Positions 14,691-21,152 of a stretch of 21,152 nucleotides of DNA are shown here, in pieces; position 1 is the first letter of the stretch, and each line of letters begins with the position of its first letter. Source of the stretch: DATCLA01 sp036564195 (lineage in GTDB: Bacteria; Bacillota; UBA4882; UBA8346); the NCBI GenBank assembly GCA_036564195.1, contig DATCLA010000156.1, positions 1 through 21,152 of the forward strand, read 5' to 3'. The notes beneath the pieces are model-generated. The model worked only from the letters and a program-made list of their open reading frames with translations, did no database searches and was not told the DNA's origin. A program made the translations under genes and the position numbers.

Positions 14691-15161
14691 TTGAAAGTAG
14701 TTTATCATTGCTACGGTGGCGCCCATGCTTCACCAACTGCTGCAGCGATTCATCTGGGGATTTTACCGATGGACCGGCGGCCGACTACGGTTGAGTTTTA
14801 CCGGGTGATTCCCTACTATGACCGGATTACCCGAGGTGAACATGGTAAGATCATTAAAATTGGCACCGACTCTCGGGGTAATGAGGTCTGTATCATGGGA
14901 CGACGTAACTCTCCACAAGCGGTAATTAGTGCCATTAAAGAGTTTAGCCGCTTAAACGGAATTGATCCGGAGCAATACTATTTTGTCAACGTGGTGCAAT
15001 TGTATAATCTGTTGATGGTTGCAGGAGGTTTTTCTTCCCGGGCCATGGGTTGGGTAAATTTAGGCCGGCCCTTGGTGAGCTTTGGAACTAGGTTATCATT
15101 TGGAGTTTTAGTGCGGATTGTCCAAAAGACCCTTAAGGATCTGGAAGGGAAGCCGGTTTGA
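14691..15161 (+). CDS. DUF3189 family protein, canonical copy
   Basis: 156 residues. The N-terminal motif VVYHCYGGAHASPTAAAIHLGILP is typical of DUF3189, a family of unknown function from spore-forming Firmicutes. Its first strand-loop resembles a nucleotide- or phosphate-binding turn, which is only a structural impression. TTG start seven bases after the spoIIP stop; the ribosome binding site is weak. Its stop overlaps the start of the second DUF3189 gene (TTGA), so the two proteins are probably made together. Context suggests a sporulation-linked job. Confidence 0.75.
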   Translation: MKVVYHCYGGAHASPTAAAIHLGILPMDRRPTTVEFYRVIPYYDRITRGEHGKIIKIGTDSRGNEVCIMGRRNSPQAVISAIKEFSRLNGIDPEQYYFVNVVQLYNLLMVAGGFSSRAMGWVNLGRPLVSFGTRLSFGVLVRIVQKTLKDLEGKPV

Positions 15162-15622
15162 AACTTGTTTACTATGGTTTTTTTCGGGGTTATACCGCCC
15201 GGGTCGCCGGAGCGATCCATCTCCACCGTTTGCCGGAAGATCGCCTTCCTACCTTGGACCAATTAATTAACTACGCTGGTTTTGAAGGGAACAGCCTTGC
15301 TGCTCCAGGAGTGCCACAGCTGCTGGGTAGGGATGAAGCTCAAAACGAAATTTATTGTTTGGGTTTGGGTACCGATCCAGCCATCTGCCTCCAAACAATC
15401 TGCCATCTTCTCGCCGCGGGCGCCGATCCCTTCCAATGGCGGTTTATCCCCACCGGCCGACCGGAAAATCCGTTGATCCGCTGGGGAAATTTTTGTTCCG
15501 GAAAGGCCGGGCTGGCCATATTAAGCAGTTTTTTAACTTGGCTCGGAATTCAGCATTGTTATTTCCGATTAGTAGAACAAGTTCGGCAGGTTAAGGAGTG
15601 GCCTGGAGTTGCAAAAACGTAA
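15158..15622 (+). CDS. DUF3189-like protein, divergent second copy
   Basis: 154 residues, a diverged paralogue of the preceding protein. It keeps the opening MKLVYYGFFRGYTARVAGAI and HLHRLPEDRLPT, aligned with HCYGGAHASPTAAAI and HLGILPMDRRPT, but has lost the His-Cys and GGAH residues of the family motif. The second half keeps the GRDEAQNEIYCLGLG block matching DSRGNEVCIMGRR. TTG start overlaps the upstream stop by four bases. Loss of the motif suggests a structural or regulatory partner for the canonical copy; this is inference. Confidence 0.7.
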   Translation: MKLVYYGFFRGYTARVAGAIHLHRLPEDRLPTLDQLINYAGFEGNSLAAPGVPQLLGRDEAQNEIYCLGLGTDPAICLQTICHLLAAGADPFQWRFIPTGRPENPLIRWGNFCSGKAGLAILSSFLTWLGIQHCYFRLVEQVRQVKEWPGVAKT

Positions 15623-16178
15623 AGTGGTGGTGTTGACCGATGGGGACCGGGTTGCCAAGGAAGTCGTCCAACAGGTAGCTAAAAATATCGGCGGACGCTG
15701 CATCTCCCTTTCCGGAGGCAATCCCACGCCGACCAACGGCTTTGAAATTGCGGCTGCTATCAAGGAAACACCGTATGACCCGGTTCTGGTAATGATCGAT
15801 GATTGCGGCGCTTCCGGGATGGGCCGGGGTGAAAGGGCTTTGACTGAATTGATGCAAGATGAGGAGATTGAGGTTTTAGGAGTAGTTGCGGTAGCCTCCA
15901 ATACCCGGGCCGTTGAAGGAATCCCGGTCACGGCTTCAATCACCCGTACCGGAGCGGTGATTGATCAGCCGGTGGATAAGGATGGTAACCCCAGCAACGG
16001 GGAGAAAATTCAGGGGGATACCGTGGATATTGTTAATCAATTGGGAATTCCCGTAATTATTGGCGTGGGGGACCTGGGCAAGATGGCAGATGCTGATTTG
16101 GTAGAGCAGGGGGCCAAAATTACCACTCAGGCGGTTCAGGAAGTTTTAAGGCGTAGTAATTTTGGTTCTGAATCATAA
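15609..16178 (+). CDS. Stage V sporulation protein AE-type (SpoVAEA)
   Basis: 189 residues. The opening KVVVLTDGDRVAKEVVQQVAKNIGGRCIS, SGGNPTPTNG, PYDPVLVMIDDCGASG.G.GERAL and LGVVAVASNTRAVEGIPV follow the SpoVAE(A) family closely. The spoVA proteins handle calcium-dipicolinate movement in spores; this soluble subunit's precise role is unclear. The other spoVA genes are not in this window. TTG start at 15609 overlaps the preceding gene by 14 bases; AAGGAG lies about ten bases upstream. It is the last gene of the sporulation run. Confidence 0.85.
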   Translation: MQKRKVVVLTDGDRVAKEVVQQVAKNIGGRCISLSGGNPTPTNGFEIAAAIKETPYDPVLVMIDDCGASGMGRGERALTELMQDEEIEVLGVVAVASNTRAVEGIPVTASITRTGAVIDQPVDKDGNPSNGEKIQGDTVDIVNQLGIPVIIGVGDLGKMADADLVEQGAKITTQAVQEVLRRSNFGSES

Positions 16179-16231
16179 CCAATCCGGCAGCCTCGGCCCG
16201 CTGAAAGTTTAGACGATTTATCCGGAAAAAA

Positions 16232-16260
16232 GCAGGAAAATTTTACTTAAATCAGAACTA
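16232..16260 (+). promoter_or_regulatory. Sigma-H-like promoter motif before the activase cluster
   Basis: GCAGGAAAA (16232-16240; third of its kind in the window) is followed after an 11-base spacer by TCAGAACTA, an approximation of RnnGAATWW with GAAC in place of GAAT. The sequence GCAGGAAAATTTTA is identical over 14 bases to the copy at 6016. It lies about 45 bases before the TTG start at 16306. Confidence 0.5.
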
Positions 16261-16305
16261 CAAATAAGATAAAGCAAAACTATTAACGGAAAATAGAGGT
16301 TAACT

Positions 16306-17232
16306 TTGAAAATCGGAATTCCACGTGCTTTATTATACTATTGGTATGGCCACCAATGGGAAGCCTTCTGGCAAAGTTGCGGTTGGGAGACACTGGTATC
16401 ATCTCCGACTGACCGGTCGATGCTTAAAGCCGGTTCGGCTGTAGCTGTCGAGGAACTCTGTTTACCGGTAAAGATCTTTTTGGGCCATGTAATCTGGTTG
16501 GCGCCGTTGGTCGACTGGGTGATGATCCCGCACTTGATCAAGGTTGAAGCCAATGCCTATGTTTGTCCGAAATTCATGGGACTACCGGACCTGGTCGCCC
16601 ATACCGTCCCGGAAGTTAAAAGTAAAGCAGTGATTGTCAAAGTCGGACCGCGCCAGGTTGACCAATGGCGCTGCCTGAGCACAGCCGCCTTACGGCTGGG
16701 GGTCAGGTCAAGCGTGGATTTAAGAAAAACCATTCTGTCCCAGTGTAAGATTCCGGCCTTAGGAATAATGGATTCGTTCCAGGATTCAAGCCCGGTAGAC
16801 AGCGAGTTGACCATTGGAGTATTCGGACATCCCTATTGTCTGTATGATTCCTGTTTTAATTTGGATCTCTTAGAAATACTCCACCGGAATCAGGTTCATT
16901 TTCTCACTCCGGAGCTGATGCCGGAGGATTATAGAGGGAAGGGTTGCGGAAAACTGGAGAAAGAGCTTTTTTGGACTATCGGCCGGGTGCAACTGGATGC
17001 CTTGGAATGGCTGCTTAACCGGACAGAAGGCCCGGTTGACGGGTTTATCCAGATTACTCCCTTTGCCTGCGGGCCGGAAGCGCTCGTCGGCGATCTGCTG
17101 GAACGCCGGATAAAAGCGGCAGGGCTGCCTTTACTAAAGTTAAATTTTGAAGAACATAGTGGCGAGGCCGGGATGATTACCCGGCTGGAAGCCTTTTTGG
17201 ATTTAATTAAATTCCGGAGGTTGGTGTGTTAA
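16306..17232 (+). CDS. Acyl-CoA dehydratase activase-related protein (DUF2229-like)
   Basis: 308 residues corresponding to the DUF2229 region that, in large YjiL/HgdC-type fusion proteins, follows the ATPase domains. Typical are the opening KIGIPRALLYYWYGHQWEAFW, the cysteine motif EELCLPVKIFLGHV (C52), ANAYVCPKFMGLPD, and the later ITPFACGPEALV with EEHSGEAGMITRLEAFLDLI. The cysteines may hold an iron-sulfur cluster. TTG start with AGAGG upstream; its stop overlaps the next gene by seven bases. Together with the next two genes it forms a split version of the fused family. Substrate unknown. Confidence 0.82.
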   Translation: MKIGIPRALLYYWYGHQWEAFWQSCGWETLVSSPTDRSMLKAGSAVAVEELCLPVKIFLGHVIWLAPLVDWVMIPHLIKVEANAYVCPKFMGLPDLVAHTVPEVKSKAVIVKVGPRQVDQWRCLSTAALRLGVRSSVDLRKTILSQCKIPALGIMDSFQDSSPVDSELTIGVFGHPYCLYDSCFNLDLLEILHRNQVHFLTPELMPEDYRGKGCGKLEKELFWTIGRVQLDALEWLLNRTEGPVDGFIQITPFACGPEALVGDLLERRIKAAGLPLLKLNFEEHSGEAGMITRLEAFLDLIKFRRLVC

Positions 17233-18353
17233 AAGTTACCTTTCCGCACATTGGCAATTCTTATATCCCCTTTCGGACCTTACTTAGCGAACTGGGTTTG
17301 GAACCGGTGGTCCCGCCACCCATCTCCCAACGGACCCTGGCCCTGGGTACCAGGCTGGCACCGGAGTTTGCCTGTCTGCCGCTGAAGTTTAATTTAGGCA
17401 ACTATATCGAGGCTTTGGAGGCCGGTGCCGAAATCATCTTAATGGCGGGCGGGGTCGGCCCCTGTCGCTTTGGTTTTTACGGCGAGGTCCAGCGGGAGAT
17501 CCTGCGGGATGCGGGGTTTAAAACGGAATTGGTGGTTTTGGAAGCCCCGAAAACTCACCCTCGGGAACTGTGGGATAAGCTCAAGCGGATTGTCCCGCGG
17601 CATCGGCTTACCGGTTTAAGCCGGGCCCTCTATCTAGCCTGGCTAAAAGCAGTTGCCTTAGACCGGTTTGACCGGCTGGCCAATGAGGTCCGTGCCATCG
17701 AGCGGGAACCGGGCAGCACCAATCAATTACAGTGCCGCTATTACCGTAAGTTGGACCGGGCGGGTTTGGTTAAAGAGATTAAACAGACAATGCAAGACGG
17801 TTTGGCAGCTTTAAGGGCGCTTCCAACCCATTCCCGGATGCCGTTGCTTCAGATCACATTAGTTGGTGAGATCTACCTGGTACTGGAACCCCAAGCCAAT
17901 TTCGAAATTGAGAAGCGCTTGGGGGCGCTGGGGGTGGCAGTGGAACGGACTATCTACTTTACAGACTGGGTCCGGGATCAATTACTGCTGAGTATGCTCA
18001 ACCCCAATTGGCGGGCGCCATTGTTTCGTTTAGCCCGACCGTACCTGAACAATTTTGTGGGCGGCCATGGGCTGGAGACGGTAGCCCATACAGTAAGTGC
18101 CGCTATAAACCGGAGTCACGGTGTAGTCCAACTGGCTCCGTTCACTTGTATGCCGGAGATCATCGCCATGCAAGCCTTGCCGGCGGTTTCCCGGGACTGG
18201 CAAATCCCGGTTTTAACTATTATTATTGATGAACATTCGGCTGAGACCGGAATTCAAACCCGGCTGGAAGCCTTTGTTGATCTCTTATCCTATCGCCGCA
18301 AACAAAGGCAGAGGCACCCGGTGTCGGCAATGCCGCTAAAACTCGCGCGTTAA
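17226..18353 (+). CDS. CoA protein activase-like, 2-hydroxyacyl-CoA dehydratase-related
   Basis: 375 residues, related to the C-terminal part of the large activase-dehydratase fusions. Characteristic are VTFPHIGNSYIPFRTLL, APEFACLPLKFNLGNYIEAL, GGVGPCRFGFYGEVQREIL, and near the end VQLAPFTCMPEIIAM followed by IDEHSAETGIQTRLEAFVDLL. The last block repeats the end of the preceding protein (EEHSGEAGMITRLEAF), so the two share a domain. The conserved cysteines suggest a cluster site. GTG start with CCGGAGG just upstream, overlapping the preceding stop. No dehydratase activity can be claimed from the sequence. Confidence 0.8.
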   Translation: MLKVTFPHIGNSYIPFRTLLSELGLEPVVPPPISQRTLALGTRLAPEFACLPLKFNLGNYIEALEAGAEIILMAGGVGPCRFGFYGEVQREILRDAGFKTELVVLEAPKTHPRELWDKLKRIVPRHRLTGLSRALYLAWLKAVALDRFDRLANEVRAIEREPGSTNQLQCRYYRKLDRAGLVKEIKQTMQDGLAALRALPTHSRMPLLQITLVGEIYLVLEPQANFEIEKRLGALGVAVERTIYFTDWVRDQLLLSMLNPNWRAPLFRLARPYLNNFVGGHGLETVAHTVSAAINRSHGVVQLAPFTCMPEIIAMQALPAVSRDWQIPVLTIIIDEHSAETGIQTRLEAFVDLLSYRRKQRQRHPVSAMPLKLAR

Positions 18354-18406
18354 GTTAAGTTATAAAAGTTTTAAATCTCTGTAAATCGACTTTGGAGGAA
18401 AGCACG

Positions 18407-19399
18407 TTGAAATTATATCTGGGTATTGATGTCGGATCAGTCAGCACCAATCTGGTGGCCATTGACCAACAGGGACATGTCATCGAAAAACTCTACCTGC
18501 GCTCCCAGGGCAACCCGGTGGGTTCAGTCCAACACGGCTTGGCCCAACTGATGAAGCGTTTAAAAGACCCGGAAATCATGGGGGTAGGGACGACCGGTTC
18601 CGGCCGGCAGTTAATCGGTAAGTTGGTCGGAGCCGATTTGGTGAAAAACGAGATCACCGCTCATGCTATTGCTTGCCTGAACCTGGTTCCCAAGGTCCAG
18701 ACAATTATTGAGATAGGCGGGCAGGATTCGAAGTTGATCATTATCCGTGACGGTATTGTCAATGATTTTGCTATGAATACGGTCTGCGCCGCCGGGACCG
18801 GTTCGTTCCTTGACCAACAGGCTGCTAGATTGGATCTGGAAATCGGTGAACTGGGTGAACTGGCTGCCCATGGGAAAACTCCGGTCCGGATCGCCGGCCG
18901 GTGCGCGGTTTTTGCCGAATCGGATATGATTCACAAGCAACAGATGGGACATAAGATGGAAGATATCCTGGCCGGACTCTGCCGGTCCCTGGTCCGTAAT
19001 TTCCTGAGTAACCTCGCAAAAGGGAAAGAGATTAAACCGCCGGTGATTTTTCAGGGCGGCGTTGCCGCCAACCGTGGCATTAGGCTGGCGTTTGAAGAGA
19101 TTTTGGGCTTTCCGTTAATCATTCCCGAACATTATGAGGTGATGGGTGCTTTAGGCATTGCCCTGTTAACCCGGGATGAGATGAGCTTTAGCAAAAAGTC
19201 TACCGGTTTTAAAGGTTTTAGTCTGGCTAATGCGGCAATCGCCACCTCCGGTTTTGACTGTGACGGCTGTGCCAACCAATGCGAAGTGGTAGTCTTAAAG
19301 CAGGATAGTCAGGTAGTTGCCTGTCTGGGTGATAAATGTGGCAAATGGAGCAACCAACTGCTTAATCAGCCCGCAGCAGCGGAAACCCAGGTGAGTTGA
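18407..19399 (+). CDS. BadF/BadG/HgdC-type ATPase (acyl-CoA dehydratase activase)
   Basis: 330 residues with the ASKHA fold. Phosphate-1 loop GIDVGSVSTN (6-15), GTTGSGR, the second loop EIGGQDSK, and the C-terminal FQGGVAANRGI are intact. C127 (VCAAGTGSFLDQQ) and C166 (GRCAVFAESD) match the two cysteines per subunit that hold the bridging 4Fe-4S cluster in HgdC, so an ATP-driven electron donor is likely. An added tail carries CDGCANQC and CLGDKC, a likely extra metal site. The start is TTG at 18407, eight bases after GGAGG (18394-18398); an upstream TTG at 18392 overlaps that site. Its redox partner is probably one of the two preceding gene products, by inference. Confidence 0.9.
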   Translation: MKLYLGIDVGSVSTNLVAIDQQGHVIEKLYLRSQGNPVGSVQHGLAQLMKRLKDPEIMGVGTTGSGRQLIGKLVGADLVKNEITAHAIACLNLVPKVQTIIEIGGQDSKLIIIRDGIVNDFAMNTVCAAGTGSFLDQQAARLDLEIGELGELAAHGKTPVRIAGRCAVFAESDMIHKQQMGHKMEDILAGLCRSLVRNFLSNLAKGKEIKPPVIFQGGVAANRGIRLAFEEILGFPLIIPEHYEVMGALGIALLTRDEMSFSKKSTGFKGFSLANAAIATSGFDCDGCANQCEVVVLKQDSQVVACLGDKCGKWSNQLLNQPAAAETQVS

Positions 19400-19476
19400 G
19401 CCGGGACGGAGTGCCTAAACTGTTGCGACGCTGAAAAATTATTTTTAATCGGAATCACCTCTATAGATTGCAAACT

Positions 19477-19505
19477 AAAATCCTCGCCAACCGGGGATTT
19501 TTTTT
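19477..19505 (+). terminator. Terminator after the activase cluster
   Basis: AAAATCCTC (19477-19485), a GCCAACC loop and GGGGATTTT (19493-19501) pair with one T-G wobble and run into a tract of eight T residues. It closes the 16306-19399 cluster and separates it from the sigma factor gene. The remaining bases to 19623 hold no gene. Confidence 0.85.
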
Positions 19506-19623
19506 GTTGGGAAATTAGTGGGGAAATATGGATTTATCTCTCTTTTAAGGAAGGAAAATAGAAGAAAATCCTTAAATAATAAGCACGCTTCAATTCCAGA
19601 TGGTATTTAGCGGAGGAAGATGA

Positions 19624-20325
19624 ATGAAATCCAATGATGGCGCGGTTCTGATAGATGAAACGATCCGGGAATACGGGCCGTTGATTACTTCAATCTGCCG
19701 GAGGTTGATTCAAGAACAAGAGACTGCAAAGGACGCCGCTCAAGAAGTATGGGTTCAAATTATTAGAAGCGCTCATTCCTTCAAAGGTAAATCCAAATTA
19801 TCAACCTGGATTTATACCATTGCTTACCGGGTGGCCAGAGATTATTCACTTAAGGAGAGGACTTATTCGGTCCGTTTTTTAAGGGACTATTTTCACCGGG
19901 AGGGGGAGCCGCAATTTAGCGGTGAGTCCCAAGATCCGGAGAAGTCATTTTGGGTAAAAGAGATGTGCGACCGTTGCTTGACCGGTATTCTTCATTGTCT
20001 GGAACCGGAGGCCCGAATTATTCATGTTTTTAGAGAAATTGCGGGATTATCCTATTCCGAAATTGCCGATATTGTCGAAAAGGATGAAACAACGGTAAGA
20101 CAGATTGGATCGAGAGCGCGTCGAAAATTGGCCAACTTTATGAACGATGAATGTATGCTTTATAATCCAAATGGAAAGTGCCGTTGCCGAATGAAAGGGC
20201 ATATTACTAACACCGGTTTGGCGGAAGAGTATCGTAAAATAAAAGACGTTTTAAATCAGGTGAGTGTTTTTCAAAGGTTTGAGAAGGTTTTTCCGAAGCG
20301 AGATTATTGGGAAAAATTGATTTAG
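19624..20325 (+). CDS. ECF-type RNA polymerase sigma factor with cysteine-containing tail
   Basis: 233 residues, longer than minimal ECF factors. Region 2 covers about 15-75 (ITSICRRLIQEQETAKDAAQEVWVQ; core-binding DAAQE, then FKGKSKLSTWIYTIAYRVARDY for -10 recognition). Region 4 lies at about 125-172 (LEPEARIIHVFREIAGLSYSEIADIV; TTVRQIGSRARRKL, the -35 helix-turn-helix). After region 4 there is a conserved-looking tail, ECMLYNPNGKCRCRMKGHI, with C-x8-C-x-C plus His, a possible zinc or redox sensor, then a helical end. ATG with GCGGAGGAAG upstream. No typical membrane anti-sigma gene follows; the next gene is a DUF3795 protein. Confidence 0.9.
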   Translation: MKSNDGAVLIDETIREYGPLITSICRRLIQEQETAKDAAQEVWVQIIRSAHSFKGKSKLSTWIYTIAYRVARDYSLKERTYSVRFLRDYFHREGEPQFSGESQDPEKSFWVKEMCDRCLTGILHCLEPEARIIHVFREIAGLSYSEIADIVEKDETTVRQIGSRARRKLANFMNDECMLYNPNGKCRCRMKGHITNTGLAEEYRKIKDVLNQVSVFQRFEKVFPKRDYWEKLI

Positions 20326-20398
20326 TGTTGTCACAAAAATCGACCATCTCTCCACTAATTAGTTAGAAAGAACAAATTTAATAAAGGAGAGTTGTCAA

Positions 20399-20827
20399 AT
20401 GGATGAAAAACGGAATTTGGTCGCGCCTTGTGGAATCGATTGTTTTAATTGCGAGTTTTACCGAGATAATATCACTGAAAAATGGCAACAGATGCTAGCA
20501 ACCAGGTTGAATTTAGAGCCGGCGTTGGTAGGTTGTAAAGGATGCCGAGAACAGCCGGGATGTTTGGTACATGAAGGATGTAAGACATTGGAATACGTGA
20601 GCGAAAAAGGGTTCGAGTTTTGTTATGAATGCCCTGAATTTCCCTGTCCTAAGTATCAACCGGCTGCTGATGGGGCTGATAAGTATCCCCATAACTTGAA
20701 GGTATATAACTTATGCCGGATGAAGCTACTTGGAGTAGAAAAATGGGTTGAAAAAGAACCTGAGGAGGCCAGGAAAAGATATTATCGAGGTAAATTTGTG
20801 ATTGGTTCGGGACCGCAGAGTGTTTAA
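20399..20827 (+). CDS. Cysteine-rich DUF3795 family protein
   Basis: 142 residues with eleven cysteines. The start LVAPCGIDCFNCEFY (C-x3-C-x2-C) is the hallmark of DUF3795. Further clusters are GCKGCREQPGCLVHEGC and CYECPEFPCPK. The pattern indicates bound metal, zinc or iron-sulfur. Function unknown; no membrane segment. ATG with AAAGGAGA nine bases upstream. It lies 73 bases after the ECF sigma gene and may be its partner, but co-transcription is only likely, not shown. CTCTCC at 20348-20353 could pair with this ribosome binding site. Confidence 0.85.
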   Translation: MDEKRNLVAPCGIDCFNCEFYRDNITEKWQQMLATRLNLEPALVGCKGCREQPGCLVHEGCKTLEYVSEKGFEFCYECPEFPCPKYQPAADGADKYPHNLKVYNLCRMKLLGVEKWVEKEPEEARKRYYRGKFVIGSGPQSV

Positions 20828-20850
20828 GTAGTATAATTTGTGAAGCCGCC

Positions 20851-21105
20851 ATGAGATTATTGTGGCGACAAGCTAAAGTTAAACTTCGCGAATTGAAAAG
20901 AGAAATGGATATTCTTGCATCACAAAAATGGCGGGAAAACAAATCTAATATTGGATTAGCTTGGTCATCCGATGAGGATGATGCATTATTGAAGGGATTT
21001 GATTCTGGTAAAAGCACTTATGATTTATCCAAAGATCATAAACGAACGGTACGCGCCATTGAGCTCAGGTTGGCAAAGTACGGGAAAATCCAATTATCAA
21101 AATAA
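20851..21105 (+). CDS. Small Myb/SANT-like DNA-binding protein
   Basis: 84 residues. The C-terminal half, LAWSSDEDDALLKGFDSGKSTYDLSKDHKRTVRAIELRLAKYG, split here as one motif block of about 40 residues, follows the pattern W-x2-DED-x2-L-x4-x-G-x-s-x2-L-x4-R-x3-AI-x2-RL-x2-G of small Myb-like trihelical domains that are also found at the ends of some helicases. The N-terminal half is basic and helical (RQAKVKLRELKREMD). ATG at 20851 has no clear ribosome binding site; ATG at 20905 is a shorter alternative. Role unknown; DNA binding is likely by fold. Confidence 0.6.
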   Translation: MRLLWRQAKVKLRELKREMDILASQKWRENKSNIGLAWSSDEDDALLKGFDSGKSTYDLSKDHKRTVRAIELRLAKYGKIQLSK

Positions 21106-21144
21106 GTAAGCAAATAAGAATTTACAGCGAAGCAGGGGGTTTCG

Positions 21145-21152
21145 ATGAATAC
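21145..21152 (+). CDS. Possible start of a further gene, cut by the window
   Basis: ATG at 21145 follows AGGGGG (21134-21139) at a good distance. Only three codons are visible (Met-Asn-Thr begin), so nothing can be said about the product. Confidence 0.3.

Noticed and set aside
1..21152. CRISPR arrays, tRNA, rRNA, insertion sequences
   Set aside because: Looked for regular direct repeats, cloverleaf arms with CCA ends and transposase motifs; none was seen.

Overview
The window looks like the chromosome of a spore-forming, anaerobic member of the Firmicutes (Bacillota). It carries spoIIP, a spoVAEA-type gene, an ispH-rpsA fusion, the asp23-fakA-rsmD-coaD-cmk order and a BadF/HgdC-type activase. 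A small secreted protein at 3058-3714 with a beta-barrel-like pattern hints at a lineage with an outer membrane, for example Limnochordia-like; this placement is inference. Of the 25 gene starts I could place, 14 are ATG, 9 are TTG and 2 are GTG. The layout is that of an ordinary housekeeping chromosome. I see no transposase, phage or CRISPR.

Region 1 (2-2898, + strand) is a zinc-type uptake locus: the 3' end of a Fur/Zur-family repressor, then a metal-binding protein, an ATPase and a permease (znuA-znuC-znuB order). The binding protein seems to lack two of the four usual metal ligands. Region 2 (3058-3714, + strand) is the secreted beta-rich protein. A long two-way hairpin terminator separates it from the convergent dapB gene (3823-4674, - strand). 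Upstream of dapB, on its strand, are a near-consensus sigma-A promoter, a very clear ydaO-type (c-di-AMP) riboswitch and an intrinsic terminator. This pairing is the most striking regulatory feature here. Beyond the promoter lie about 480 bases without a convincing gene, then rpmB (- strand) with its own promoter and terminator.

Region 3 (6082-12731, + strand) is a tight run of eight genes: asp23-like, fakA-like, an internally deleted degV remnant, rsmD, coaD, a coiled-coil protein, cmk and an ispH-rpsA fusion. It ends at a strong terminator. Two sigma-H-like promoter motifs precede it. Region 4 (12931-16178, + strand) is a sporulation-linked run: a DUF1614 membrane protein, spoIIP, two unequal DUF3189 genes and a spoVAEA-type gene, all overlapping or closely spaced.

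Region 5 (16306-19399, + strand), after a third sigma-H-like motif, encodes three proteins that correspond to parts of the large 2-hydroxyacyl-CoA dehydratase activase family: two DUF2229/CoA-activase-related proteins and an ASKHA ATPase with both cluster-binding cysteines. No dehydratase subunits are in view. Region 6 (19624-21152) holds an ECF sigma factor with a cysteine-containing tail, a cysteine-rich DUF3795 protein, a small Myb/SANT-like protein and possibly the start of another gene.
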